Assembly: GCF_021474405.1 (NCBI RefSeq)
Contig: NZ_JAKEIO010000003.1
Location: 62,001 to 126,000 of the forward strand
Origin: [Streptosporangium] indianense
Lineage (GTDB): Bacteria > Actinomycetota > Actinomycetes > Streptomycetales > Streptomycetaceae
Direction of reading: 5' to 3'
Length of the DNA stretch: 64,000 nt
The position numbers and the translations under genes were made by a program. Positions 53,765 to 62,201 of the stretch are shown one piece after another. The first letter of the stretch is position 1. The number at the start of each line of letters is the position of its first letter. Below the pieces are notes generated by a model. It made no database searches. It worked only from the letters and a program-made list of their open reading frames with translations, and was not told where the DNA came from.

Positions 53765-54292
53765 ATGGCGCTTCTCGCCGAACACAACGTCACCGCTACC
53801 CCCGGCCGCCGCGTGCTGGAGGTCTACGATGCGGACGCCTACCTCGGGGACGAAGCAGCCATGGACGCCGCGGAAACACAGGTGGTGGCCGGCAACGGCT
53901 ACCACCTGTACCTCCTCAGCCTGCAACCGGACATGAAAGTCCAGATGACGATCCGCATCTGGGACACCCCGCCCACCCCGCCCGCCGAGGCCGAAGGCCA
54001 CACCGACGTCAGCCTCGAATCCGAGACAGGCGTCCTGGTCGTCGGCCAACTCGACCGCGGACCTGCCGACGAGATCACCCTGCCCCGCCCCGGCGTCTAT
54101 GAAGGCCACGCCTGGTGGCAGAACCGCCAAGCAGCAGCCGACTACTACAACACCACCCTCGACCAACTCACCGACGACTCCCCCGAAGACCAGCTCACCG
54201 AAGCCTGGAACAGCTGCCCCGTCACCGAACGCTACGTCCTCGACCTCGGCTACACCCGCGAGCTCGAACCCATCGATGAAGACGACGTCTGA
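53765..54292 (+). CDS. Putative immunity protein for the NucA/NucB nuclease
   Basis: 175 aa, acidic, no signal peptide or membrane segment. It starts 19 bp after the nuclease stop, with AGGAAG upstream, the usual place of a cognate immunity gene. I recognise no named domain; ETGVLVVGQLDRGPADEITL and GHAWWQNRQAAADYY are notable because they recur at 56811-56993. The immunity role is inferred from position and acidity only. The gene appears intact while the toxin is truncated. Confidence 0.6.
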   Translation: MALLAEHNVTATPGRRVLEVYDADAYLGDEAAMDAAETQVVAGNGYHLYLLSLQPDMKVQMTIRIWDTPPTPPAEAEGHTDVSLESETGVLVVGQLDRGPADEITLPRPGVYEGHAWWQNRQAAADYYNTTLDQLTDDSPEDQLTEAWNSCPVTERYVLDLGYTRELEPIDEDDV

Positions 54293-54513
54293 AATCCGTA
54301 CGGGCCGGTGTGACAGCCACCTCGAAAGACCCGCCTTGATGACTGCGAGCGCTGGCATGATGCGCGCTCATGAGAACGAGAGTACGTAGCACAGGTTCGA
54401 CGGGCTGCAGGGCGACCCCGGGACGGGCGGCCGGCTTGCCGAACTGCCGGTCGACGACCAACCACGACCAACGCGCTGACCTGCGCAGATACCAACCACT
54501 GCTTTCTGCGTGA

Positions 54514-54713
54514 CTACCGCTTGGGCGCGATCGCGAGGCCGTCTTCGTGATCCCGCAACACCTCCTTGAGCTTGCCAGCTTGATGTTGGTGCGCTGGGAG
54601 AGCCTGCACACCGCGGCCAGGACACCGATGGCCTGGTCAACCTTCGGGTGCGAATCGACGGCCCGGGCGCTGCTGCGCATTCTCCTGCTCCAGCCAGGCC
54701 ACCACCACGTCAT
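54514..54713 (-). pseudogene. ANTAR-domain regulator remnant
   Basis: RAVDSHPKVDQAIGVLAAVCRL followed by SQRTNIKL is an ANTAR-like helix set lacking the middle part of the domain (the segment between L and SQRTN is shortened). After TNIKLA the frame shifts into KLKEVLRDHEDGLAIAPKR and a stop at 54514. The sequence around 54571-54583 looks like a short duplication. It is a broken C-terminus of an antitermination or signal regulator. No start is evident. The rest of 54293-54950 shows no gene. Confidence 0.5.
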
Positions 54714-54950
54714 CACGACCGACGGCGGGGCCGGGGGCGCTGGGCACGGGAAGTCGCAAAAGCGGAGACCACGGTGAAAGCAGCTGAGCCCGCAGAGGCA
54801 GCGAACCGGCCGGTCGATCAGATCAGCGCCTACGACAGGGCCCCGGTGCCCGCAGCTTCCCAGCCACACGGCCGTTCGGGGGATACGCGGGCGGCTTCAG
54901 AGACGTATCCCGCCTTGCGGGGGCATCCCTTGCTGGGACGAAAGGGAGAC

Positions 54951-55280
54951 ATGATGCCGCTCTATCTATCGAGGTTCAGCTACACGCCGGAGACCTGGGC
55001 GAGACTCATCGGCCATCCCGAGGACCGTGCAAAGGCCGCTCAGTCGTACATCGAGTCCGTCGGCGGCAAGCTCCACGGCTTTTGGTACGCGTTCGGCACC
55101 CGCGACGGTTACAACCTGTGGGAGGCCCCCGACAACGTCTCCATGGCCGCGGTCGCCCTTGCGATCAGCGGAGGCGGCGCACTCAGCTCGTTCGAGACGA
55201 CCGTTCTCCTGACCGTCGACGAAACCATCGACGCCCTGCGCAAAGCCGGGCAAGTCCAGTACCGGGCTCCCGGCGCGTAG
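54951..55280 (+). CDS. GYD-domain protein
   Basis: 109 aa. MPLYLSRFSYTPETWARLI, the Gly-rich core ESVGGKLHGFWYAFGTRDGYNL (GxxDGY signature, hence GYD), VALAISGGGALSSFETT. Small actinobacterial dimeric alpha/beta-barrel type family of unknown function. The start is one of two adjacent ATGs (54951 or 54954), with AAAGGGAG upstream. Confidence 0.8.
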   Translation: MMPLYLSRFSYTPETWARLIGHPEDRAKAAQSYIESVGGKLHGFWYAFGTRDGYNLWEAPDNVSMAAVALAISGGGALSSFETTVLLTVDETIDALRKAGQVQYRAPGA

Positions 55281-55540
55281 CGGTCCGGATCAGAAGGCTC
55301 TGACATCTACAGCTGACATCAACGAGACCGGACGGGGACGTACACCACAACCCTGTCCGGCCGTCGTATCGATCACGGTCCGGGGCCTTTGACATCCAGC
55401 TTTGAACCGACCGGGAACCTCGACGTAAGGAAGCATCCTCGCCGGCGAGGCCACCGTCTTCCGGCGCGCCCCTGTATCAGGGGACCAAGCACTCATTCGG
55501 TCTGAACGCCGAGCACAACAACCCCTCAACCTGATCAGGG
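55281..55540. other. Island filler with a direct repeat
   Basis: I see no gene. A stretch at 55299-55333 (CTGACATC ... GCTGACATCAACGA ... CCGGAC) recurs with a few changes at 56166-56200, so the pair brackets the SVGS-repeat gene. Confidence 0.5.
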
Positions 55541-55912
55541 TCATCCGGTGCCGGTATCAGCCTTGTGCAGCATCTGGGCCAACAGCAGGGCGCCTCCGGT
55601 CGCTGCCCCTACCGCTCCGGCGGCCAGGAAACCGCGAGAGGAACGCCAGGACAGCACCGACCACCGTGACTGCGCGGAAAACAAAGATCCTGTACTCAGC
55701 CACGACCCGGTTGAGATCAGCGACAGGGCGGAGCCGATCGAACCGACCGACAGGGCGCTTCCGATCGAGCCCACTGACAAGGCCGAACCGACGGACCCCA
55801 CAGACAGCACAGACCCCACTGAACCGATCGACAACACAGAGTCCTGTGACCACAAGGACAGCACTGAACCAGAGGAGGCACGTCGAACTGACCGTACGGA
55901 CAGTTTTGTCAT
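55541..55912 (-). CDS. SVGS-repeat membrane protein
   Basis: 123 aa from ATG 55912 (AGGATGG upstream). Residues about 12-80 are near-perfect hexapeptide repeats of the form GS(V/I/A)LS(V/I), e.g. SVGSVGSALSVGSIGS, which could form a beta-solenoid stack. Then comes a basic patch and a C-terminal helix GFLAAGAVGAATGGALLLAQML, a likely membrane anchor. I recall similar low-complexity proteins in actinobacteria but no function. The opposite strand also has an open frame rich in EPTDPT, which I consider the shadow. Confidence 0.55.
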   Translation of the reverse strand: MTKLSVRSVRRASSGSVLSLWSQDSVLSIGSVGSVLSVGSVGSALSVGSIGSALSVGSIGSALSLISTGSWLSTGSLFSAQSRWSVLSWRSSRGFLAAGAVGAATGGALLLAQMLHKADTGTG

Positions 55913-56496
55913 GAGGCCATCCTGCCCGCTGGTCACTCTGTCTTGGAGGCTGTGGACCGATGGCGCGGGTCTCGGGTGAGGGCCTTCCGGCATCTGGCTC
56001 GACGAACACCGGCGGACGCCCACGCACACCCACGGACCATCCCAGCAGCTCAGAGCCACACCGTCCCAAGGCGGCGCCCTTGCCCAAGTTGCTTCGGGAC
56101 GAAGCGGTCGCTCCGCTGGGGTCCGCCGCATGACCGACGCCCCGGCCTGTCCCGAGTAGTGTTCCGCTGACATCCAACGCTGACATCAACGACCCCGGAC
56201 AGCAGCAACACACGGCAGCCAGTCATGGCACCGGTGTATGAGGCTGGCGCCGCCCAGGGCGATGGGTGATCGAACTCCTGAAGCGGGTGTCGAGGGCGTC
56301 GGCACTATCCCGAAGAGGCGCCCCATGCGCTGCGCAGGCAAGAACCTGGTGGGACCGGTCCCGTGTGAGTGGTAGCGCACCGACCATCCCAGGCCCGACC
56401 CGGTGGCCCCGGTCTCGTGCATGGCGAGCGTGACGTGCCACCTGTGCCCCGAGCGAGTGCCTGGACCGTACGAGCGCTTGCCTTCATGATCTGGCG
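55913..56496. other. Island filler with a tRNA-Pro-like fragment
   Basis: No credible gene. It contains the second copy of the 55299 direct repeat (56166-56200) and, at 56093-56127, a segment matching part of tRNA-Pro. Confidence 0.5.
56093..56127 (+). repeat. Degenerate copy of the tRNA-Pro anticodon-T-arm region (possible attR remnant)
   Basis: TTCGGGACGAAGCGGTCG (56093-56110) matches 52591-52608 of tRNA-Pro at 17 of 18 positions. After 12 non-matching bases, CCGCC (56123-56127) aligns at exactly the same spacing as in the tRNA T stem. Same orientation, 3.5 kb away. Mutation or recombination must have eroded the rest. Confidence 0.45.
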
Positions 56497-56820
56497 ATGG
56501 ACGAGTATGGGTGGGCCGCGGGCCCTGAAGTGCCGGCTGCGGAGGCGGTACGGGGGAGCTGGGTGGCGACCGTCGCGTCCTTGCCTGTAGGGAGCCGGCT
56601 CATCGGAACGGTCATCGGACGCCGGCCTTTCGGGATCTTTGTACGTATCGACGGCGTGCCGGACGCCATGGCGCTCGCGGAGATCTCGCGCATGCCGCTG
56701 GGAATGGAGCTTCCGGCCCTCGAGGCCTTGGTGAGCGGTGAGGTCTACTGGCACGACGACCGCAACCACCAGGTCAGGATCCGGCTTGACGAGTGGCAGG
56801 GAGCCGACGAAGCGACGTAG
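56497..56820 (+). CDS. S1-domain small protein
   Basis: 107 aa. The core GSRLIGTVIGRRPFGIFVRIDG is an S1-type OB fold, continuing into ALAEISRMP. The last residues (GADEAT) run into the immunity-gene fragment, so the C-terminus may be altered by the junction. The start is an ATG without a clear Shine-Dalgarno. Function unknown; related small S1 proteins are found in Streptomyces toxin neighbourhoods and defence islands as well as in housekeeping roles. Confidence 0.6.
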   Translation: MDEYGWAAGPEVPAAEAVRGSWVATVASLPVGSRLIGTVIGRRPFGIFVRIDGVPDAMALAEISRMPLGMELPALEALVSGEVYWHDDRNHQVRIRLDEWQGADEAT

Positions 56821-56993
56821 GCCTCGCAGCCGAAACAGGCATCCTGGTCATCGGCCGACTCGACCACGGACCCGCCGACGACCTCACCTTGCCTCGGCCT
56901 GGAGTCTACGAGGGCCACGCCTGGGGGCAGGGCCGTCAAGCAGCCGCCGACTACGACGACACCACCCTCGACCAGCTCACCGACGACCTCTGA
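56811..56993 (+). pseudogene. Second, internally deleted copy of the immunity-like gene
   Basis: SDVGLAAETGILVIGRLDHG through GHAWGQGRQAAADYDDTTLD parallels residues about 82-140 of the 53765 gene. The 5' part is absent and the last 38 or so codons are deleted between two GACGAC repeats (the other copy has this at about 54174 and about 54285). Both copies end in the same TCTGAAATCCGTACG. No own start is evident. Confidence 0.8.
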
Positions 56994-57051
56994 AATCCGT
57001 ACGTGCCGGCGCGGCAGCAGGGTCGGGAGGCCCGGTGGGTCGTCGTCGGTG

Positions 57052-58554
57052 TCAGGTGTCGGGGCCGGTCGGTAGGGCCAGGAGGCGGCGTAGGTGTGGT
57101 GTGGCCAGGGCGGTCGTCGTGCCGACCGTCAGGACGAAGCCGCCCAGGAGCAGGAAGTACGCCGTCGGGGACAGGACCGTCGTCAGGCGGAAGAGTTGGC
57201 CTCCTGCCACCACTCCCACCGCTCCGAACAGGCCGTTGACCGCGAGCAGGCGGCTGGTGCTGCCGGGGGGCGCCACCGTGGCGGCCAGGGCCAGGCCCGC
57301 GGGGGCCAGTGCGATCTCGCCGCAGGAGTAGAGGAGATAGACCAGCAGGAGCCACTGGGGCCCTACCGGGCCGTGTGCGGCGAGTTGGGACGCCAGCGCC
57401 ATCAGGAGGAAGCTGACGCCCGCTGCGATCAGCGCACCCGCGAACTTGACCGGTACGTCCACCCGCGGCGCCCGGAGCCAGAGGCGGGCGAAGAGCGGGG
57501 CGACCAGCAGCACGAAGAGCGGGTGCACGGACTGGAACCAGCTGGCCGGGACCTCGAAGCCCAGCACGTCCCGGTCCGTGTGCCGCTCGGCGAAGAGGCT
57601 CAGCACCGAACCGCTCTGCGCGAAGATCATCCAGAAGGCCGCCGAGGCTGCCATCAGGAGCGTGAAGCCCGCCAGGCGGCGCTGGTGGACCGTGCCCCGT
57701 GCGTGGGCCCGGCGCAGCGAGCGCAGGTACCAGAACGGGAGGGCGACCGTGGTGAGGCCGAGGGCGGCGAGCACCGCGGGGAGTGGGAGCAGGCCGTAGG
57801 ACACCGGCAGCACCACGAGCCCGCCCACCACCCCCGTGACCCACACCGCGCGCCGGAGCATCGCGGTGGCCTCGGGGCGCCGCACCGGGTGGGGCGGGCG
57901 CGCGCCCACGTCCCCGTACCGGCGCAGGCCCAGGGCGAACTGGATCAGCCCCGCCGTCATGCCGAGGGCGGCCGCCGCGAAGCCGAGGTGCCAGGCGATC
58001 CGTTCGGCCAGCAGCCCGGTCACCACCGGGGCGATGAGCGCGCTGACCTGGATGCACATGTAGAAGAGCGAGAAGGCCGCCTCGCGGCGGCCCTTCCCCT
58101 CCCCGCTGACCCCGGCGACCATGGTGGCCATGGCCGGTTTGACCAGGCCCGTCCCCGCGACGACCAGCAGCAGACCGGCGTAGAGCGTGCCGGTCACCGG
58201 CAGGGCGAGGACCGCGTGGCCGCAGGTGATCAGCGCGCCGCCGAGCAGCACGGCCCGGCGCGCGCCCAGCACCCGGTCCGCGAGCCATCCGCCCGGCAGC
58301 CCGGCCATGAAGCTGAGGGACATGTACGCCGCGAAGACCGCGGTGGCCGTTTGCGGCGCCATGCCCATGCCTCCGCGGGCTTCGGAGGCGGTCAGGTAGA
58401 GGACCAGGATCGCCGCCATGCCGTAGAAGCTGAACCGCTCCCACAGGTCGACCGCGAGCAGCGTGCCGAAGCCGGGCCTGCCCCCACCCGCTCGCCGTGG
58501 TGCGGCGGGTGGGGCGGCCGGTGCGGAGTCCTGCGGGGTGAGGGAGGTGTCCAC
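57052..58554 (-). CDS. POT/PTR-family MFS transporter
   Basis: 500 aa, about 12-14 helices. The POT signature is present in WERFSFYGMAAILVLYL (ExxER-like) and GTGLVKPAMATMVAG. Known POT members are proton-coupled peptide importers; here the gene is last in the polyketide operon and may export the product or import peptides. GTG start overlaps nothing but is only 6 bp after the methyltransferase stop. Confidence 0.83.
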   Translation of the reverse strand: MDTSLTPQDSAPAAPPAAPRRAGGGRPGFGTLLAVDLWERFSFYGMAAILVLYLTASEARGGMGMAPQTATAVFAAYMSLSFMAGLPGGWLADRVLGARRAVLLGGALITCGHAVLALPVTGTLYAGLLLVVAGTGLVKPAMATMVAGVSGEGKGRREAAFSLFYMCIQVSALIAPVVTGLLAERIAWHLGFAAAALGMTAGLIQFALGLRRYGDVGARPPHPVRRPEATAMLRRAVWVTGVVGGLVVLPVSYGLLPLPAVLAALGLTTVALPFWYLRSLRRAHARGTVHQRRLAGFTLLMAASAAFWMIFAQSGSVLSLFAERHTDRDVLGFEVPASWFQSVHPLFVLLVAPLFARLWLRAPRVDVPVKFAGALIAAGVSFLLMALASQLAAHGPVGPQWLLLVYLLYSCGEIALAPAGLALAATVAPPGSTSRLLAVNGLFGAVGVVAGGQLFRLTTVLSPTAYFLLLGGFVLTVGTTTALATPHLRRLLALPTGPDT

Positions 58555-58560
58555 CCCGGG

Positions 58561-59379
58561 TCACCCGGCCGGTTTGAGTGCCACTCCGGCCAGCATCGCG
58601 AGCGCCGGGTCGGGGGTCTCGGCCGGTTCCGGGCGCCACAGCGGGGCACGCACCACGCCGGGCTCCACCAGCTCGAAGTCCTCGAACAGCGCGGTGAGTT
58701 CCCGGTTGTCGCGCCAGATCACCCGGCTCACCGCGCCCCGGTACTGCTCGGCCGCTTCCGGCGCCGTCCTCGGCACCTCCTCCGCGCCGGCGTGCGAGAT
58801 GACCAGCGCGCTGCCGGGTGCCAGCCGCTCGGTGTACCGGCGCACCAGGGCGAGCGGTTCGTCGTCGTCCGGGACGAAGTGCAGTACGGCGGCGAGGATC
58901 AGCGCGACCGGCCGGTCGAAGTCGATCAGCCGGCGGGTCTCCTCCGCGTCGAGGATCTCGTGGGACTTGTACAGGTCGCCCTGGAAGACGGCCGCCCGGG
59001 GTTCGTCGGCGAGCAGGGCCCTGCCGTGTGCGACGGCCACCGGATCGATGTCGACGTAGACGACCTTGCTGTCCGGGTGGGCGGCGAGGGCGACGTCGTG
59101 CACGTTGCCCTCGGCGGGGATGCCGGAGCCGATGTCGAGGAACTGCCGTATGCCGAGCGCGGACAGCTCGCGCACCGCGCGGCGCAGGAAGGCGCGGTTG
59201 GCCCTGAGGGTGGCCGGGAGGTCCGGGTTGCCGGCCGCGACCGTGCGGGCGAGTTCCCGGTCCACGGGGAAGTTGTGGGTGCCGCCGATCCAGAAGTCGT
59301 AGACCCGGGCGATGCTCGGGGTGTCGATGTCGACCTCGGGCGGGGCCCAGGAGGGGCGTTGGGTGTCCTGATGTTCCAC
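58561..59379 (-). CDS. SAM-dependent methyltransferase, DUF574/PF04672 family
   Basis: 272 aa. DIDTPSIARVYDFWIGGTHNF at the start, motif I FLDIGSGIPAEGNVH, VVYVDIDPVAVAHG. This large streptomycete family often sits in secondary-metabolite clusters; the substrate is unknown. GTG at 59379 follows GGAGG with 8-nt spacing, and an in-frame TTG lies 15 nt upstream. Confidence 0.87.
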   Translation of the reverse strand: MEHQDTQRPSWAPPEVDIDTPSIARVYDFWIGGTHNFPVDRELARTVAAGNPDLPATLRANRAFLRRAVRELSALGIRQFLDIGSGIPAEGNVHDVALAAHPDSKVVYVDIDPVAVAHGRALLADEPRAAVFQGDLYKSHEILDAEETRRLIDFDRPVALILAAVLHFVPDDDEPLALVRRYTERLAPGSALVISHAGAEEVPRTAPEAAEQYRGAVSRVIWRDNRELTALFEDFELVEPGVVRAPLWRPEPAETPDPALAMLAGVALKPAG

Positions 59380-59422
59380 GGGTGTGTCCTCCAAGGGGGG
59401 CGGGGCGGGGCGGGGTCGGCGG

Positions 59423-60694
59423 TCAGGCCGTGAACACCGGGAGTTCTTCGAGGCCGCGCATCATGAGGCTGCTGCGCCAGCGCAGTTCGTCCGCGTCCAC
59501 CGCGAGCCGCAGCCCGGGCAGGCGCGTGAACAGGCGGCTGAGGACGATCTGCCCCTCCAGCCGGGCCAGCGGGGCGCCCAGGCAGTGGTGGATGCCGTGG
59601 CCGAAGGCGACCGAGGCGGTGTGGGCGCGGGTGATGTCCAGGCGGTCGGGGTCGGGGTAGCGGGCCGGGTCCCGGCCGGCGGCGCCGAGCGAGATGGTCA
59701 CGAACTCGCCCTCGGGGATGGTGACCGAGCCGACTTCGACGGGCTCGGTGGTGAACCGCCAGGTGGCGTTGGTGACCGGCCCGTCGTAGCGGAGGAACTC
59801 CTCGACGGCCGCGGGCCACAGCGACTCGTCCGTCGCGAGCTGCCCCCGCACGTCGGGGTGGGTGAGCAGGGCGAGGGTGCCGTTGCCGATGAGGTTGACC
59901 GTGGTCTCGTGGCCGGCCACCAGCAGCAGGAACGCCATGGAGATCAGTTCGTCGGACGACAGCTGGTCGCCGGCGTCCTGGGCGTGCACGAGGTCGGTGA
60001 GCATGTCGTCGGCCGGTTCGGCCCGCTTGGCCTCGATGAGGGCCTTCAGGTACGCGATCATCGACGCGCTGGCTTCGCTCACCTCGTCGGTGCCCGCGCC
60101 GGAGACGAGCAGGTTGGACCAGCGGCGGAAGGCGGCCCGGTCGTCCGGGGGGACGCCGAGCAGCCAGCAGATGACCGTGAACGGCACCGGGAAGGCCAGC
60201 GCCTCCATGAGGTCCAGCCGCTCGTGCCGGGCCATCGCGTCCAGCAGCTCGTCGGTGAGCCCGGTGATGCGCGGCCGCAGCGACTCGACCCGGCGGGCGG
60301 TGAAGGCGCGGCCGACGAGCCGGCGCAGCCGGGTGTGGTCCGGCGGGTCGCTGTCCAGCATGTGCACGCTGAGGACGTGCGGGAACTGGCTGCGCTCCCC
60401 CGATTCGGCGAGGAACCGGCGCTGCTTCTCGGGGTCGGTGAAGTTGCGCGGGATGAGGTCCCGGCCGACCCGCATGTCCTTGCTCAGCCGGGGGTCGGCG
60501 AGCAGGGCGCGGGCGTGCTCGTAGCCGGTGACGAGCCAGGTGCGCAGGCCGTTGGGTGTCGTCACGGGCACGGCGGGCGCGGTCTTTCGCAGGCCGGCGA
60601 GCGCGTCGTGCGGGTTCTGATGGAAGGCGGGGGTGAACAGGTCGGTGGGCGGGCCGGCCGGTGGGGCCGTGTCCCTGGCGTCCGTGCGGGCCAT
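59423..60694 (-). CDS. Cytochrome P450
   Basis: 423 aa. I-helix AGHETTVN, ExxR as EEFLRY (Glu...Arg region) and the heme loop FGHGIHHCLGAPLARLE with the Cys ligand. Soluble actinobacterial P450, probably hydroxylating or coupling the aromatic polyketide. AAGGAAGGAG precedes the ATG. It directly follows the ABM gene. Confidence 0.93.
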   Translation of the reverse strand: MARTDARDTAPPAGPPTDLFTPAFHQNPHDALAGLRKTAPAVPVTTPNGLRTWLVTGYEHARALLADPRLSKDMRVGRDLIPRNFTDPEKQRRFLAESGERSQFPHVLSVHMLDSDPPDHTRLRRLVGRAFTARRVESLRPRITGLTDELLDAMARHERLDLMEALAFPVPFTVICWLLGVPPDDRAAFRRWSNLLVSGAGTDEVSEASASMIAYLKALIEAKRAEPADDMLTDLVHAQDAGDQLSSDELISMAFLLLVAGHETTVNLIGNGTLALLTHPDVRGQLATDESLWPAAVEEFLRYDGPVTNATWRFTTEPVEVGSVTIPEGEFVTISLGAAGRDPARYPDPDRLDITRAHTASVAFGHGIHHCLGAPLARLEGQIVLSRLFTRLPGLRLAVDADELRWRSSLMMRGLEELPVFTA

Positions 60695-60696
60695 GC

Positions 60697-61098
60697 TCAG
60701 ACTCCTTCCTTCTCCTTGGTGCCGGTGGCTGCCTTGGCGCCGGTGGCTGCCTTGACGTCGGCGGGGGCGACGGGGGTCGCGGCCCGGTCTCCCGCGTACG
60801 CGGCGAGTTCCCGGTAGATCTCGAAGGGACGGTCCCGGCCGGTGTCGCGCAGCGGGCGCAGCGGGGCGGTCTGGTCCTTGTGGGCGGGGCCGCTCTCCCA
60901 GGCGGTGAACGCCTCCCAGTCGGCCCAGCGGCTGACCACGACGTAGGAGCGCGGGTCGCCCAGGGCGTGCAGCAGCTTGTTGCCGAGCAGGCCCGCGGTG
61001 CCCGCCATCCTGCGGCTGGCCTCGTGGTAGGCGGGCAGGACCCGGTCCGGGTCGTCGCTCAGGTGGTAGAGCACGACCTCGACGGCACCGCCGCTCAC
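60697..61098 (-). CDS. ABM-domain monooxygenase, second copy
   Basis: 133 aa, one dimeric alpha/beta-barrel domain (VEVVLYHLSDDPDRVLPAYHEA, SYVVVSRWADWEAFTAWESG) with an Ala/Lys/Thr tail. Antibiotic biosynthesis monooxygenases oxidise aromatic polyketides to quinones without cofactors. The GTG overlaps the preceding stop (GTGA). Confidence 0.82.
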   Translation of the reverse strand: MSGGAVEVVLYHLSDDPDRVLPAYHEASRRMAGTAGLLGNKLLHALGDPRSYVVVSRWADWEAFTAWESGPAHKDQTAPLRPLRDTGRDRPFEIYRELAAYAGDRAATPVAPADVKAATGAKAATGTKEKEGV

Positions 61099-61421
61099 GA
61101 GGCGGCGCCGGACAGGGCGGCGACCACGTGCATGGTCGTCATGGAGCCGCCGCTGCGGTACGGGTGCAGCTTCTGGCGATGTTCCAGGTGCCGGTCGCTG
61201 GTCTCGAACGCGCGGAACAGCGGCTCGTTCACCCAGTCGCTGACGATGTAGTAGACGCCCTCCTCCTCGGCGCTGCGGGACAGCCACTGGCCGAGGTTCG
61301 CGGGGTGGGAGGTGACCGAGTCGCCGACCTCCAGCCACACCTTCTCGAAGTCGTCCTCCATGCCGGGCTTGATCTGCATGCGCAGCGTGACCCGGAAGAC
61401 CTGGTCGGTGGGCTCGGACAT
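61095..61421 (-). CDS. ABM-domain monooxygenase, first copy
   Basis: 108 aa, FRVTLRMQIKPGMEDDFEKVW and YYIVSDWVNEPLFRAF are typical of ABM/dimeric alpha-beta barrel proteins. Related to WhiE/PdmH-type proteins in aromatic polyketide clusters. It lies 1 nt from the reductase stop. The two ABM proteins could form a heteromer; this is inferred from adjacency. Confidence 0.82.
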   Translation of the reverse strand: MSEPTDQVFRVTLRMQIKPGMEDDFEKVWLEVGDSVTSHPANLGQWLSRSAEEEGVYYIVSDWVNEPLFRAFETSDRHLEHRQKLHPYRSGGSMTTMHVVAALSGAAS

Positions 61422-61422
61422 G

Positions 61423-62172
61423 TCAGATGCCCCCGTCGACGTTGAGGGTCTCGCCGGTGATGTAGGCGGCGGCGTCGGAGAGCAGGAACAGCACCGGGCC
61501 GGCGAGTTCCTCCACGGTGCCGAGGCGGGCCAGCGCGGTCTTCTGCGCGTACGTGGCGCGCAGGCCCGCCGCGCGGTCGGCGGGCATCGCGGCGAACGCC
61601 TCGGTCTCGATGACGCCGGGGGCGACCACGTTGACGCGGATGCCCTTGGGTCCGAGCTCCTTGGCGAGCGAGCGGGTCAGTCCGATCATGGCGGCCTTGG
61701 CGGCGGTGTAGTGGGCGCGCAGCGGTATGCCGGCGGCGGCTCCGCGCGAGCCGATGTTGACCACCGAGGAACCGGCGCCGAGCAGCGGCAGCGCCTGGTG
61801 GATGATCCGGTAGGCGGCGGTGAGATTGGTGTCGAGGATCCGCGACCACTCGTCGGCGGGCAGTTCCCCGAACGGGATGTGGCTGATCACGCCCGCGTTG
61901 TTGACGACGCCGTCGAGCCGTCCGTAGCGGTCCTTGGCCTCGCCGACGAGTCGGTCGACCTCGGCGGTGTCGCCGACGTCCGCGCGGATCACGTGGTGGT
62001 CGCCGGCGGTCTCCTTCAGTGCGGCGGTGAGGCTGTCGACGGCCTCGCTCTCCTGCCGGTAGCAGGTGAGGACGTCGGCGCCGGCCCGGGCCGCGGCGAG
62101 GACGATGCCCCGGCCGATGCCGCGGGTGCCGCCGGTGATGAGCAGCTTCCTGCCGTGCAGTGCGAGTTCCAC
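61423..62172 (-). CDS. SDR-family ketoreductase
   Basis: 249 aa. Rossmann motif [24 protein letters not shown], catalytic Ser in NIGSRG, YTAAK (Tyr...Lys). Reduces a polyketide keto group with NADPH. GTG at 62172 is preferred because GAGGGA precedes it by 7 nt; ATG 62187 is in frame. It is a close paralogue of the SDR half of the neighbouring fusion. Confidence 0.9.
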   Translation of the reverse strand: MELALHGRKLLITGGTRGIGRGIVLAAARAGADVLTCYRQESEAVDSLTAALKETAGDHHVIRADVGDTAEVDRLVGEAKDRYGRLDGVVNNAGVISHIPFGELPADEWSRILDTNLTAAYRIIHQALPLLGAGSSVVNIGSRGAAAGIPLRAHYTAAKAAMIGLTRSLAKELGPKGIRVNVVAPGVIETEAFAAMPADRAAGLRATYAQKTALARLGTVEELAGPVLFLLSDAAAYITGETLNVDGGI

Positions 62173-62201
62173 TTCGGTTCCCTCCATGGCTGGGCCGCGG
62201 C

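Noticed and set aside
55548-55979. Plus-strand EPTDPT-repeat protein as the real gene
   Set aside because: The minus frame has a better start, regular hydrophobic repeats and a C-terminal membrane helix; the plus frame has none. Not excluded completely.
57094-59433. 779-codon plus-strand frame across the POT and methyltransferase genes
   Set aside because: Antisense to two genes with clear motifs.
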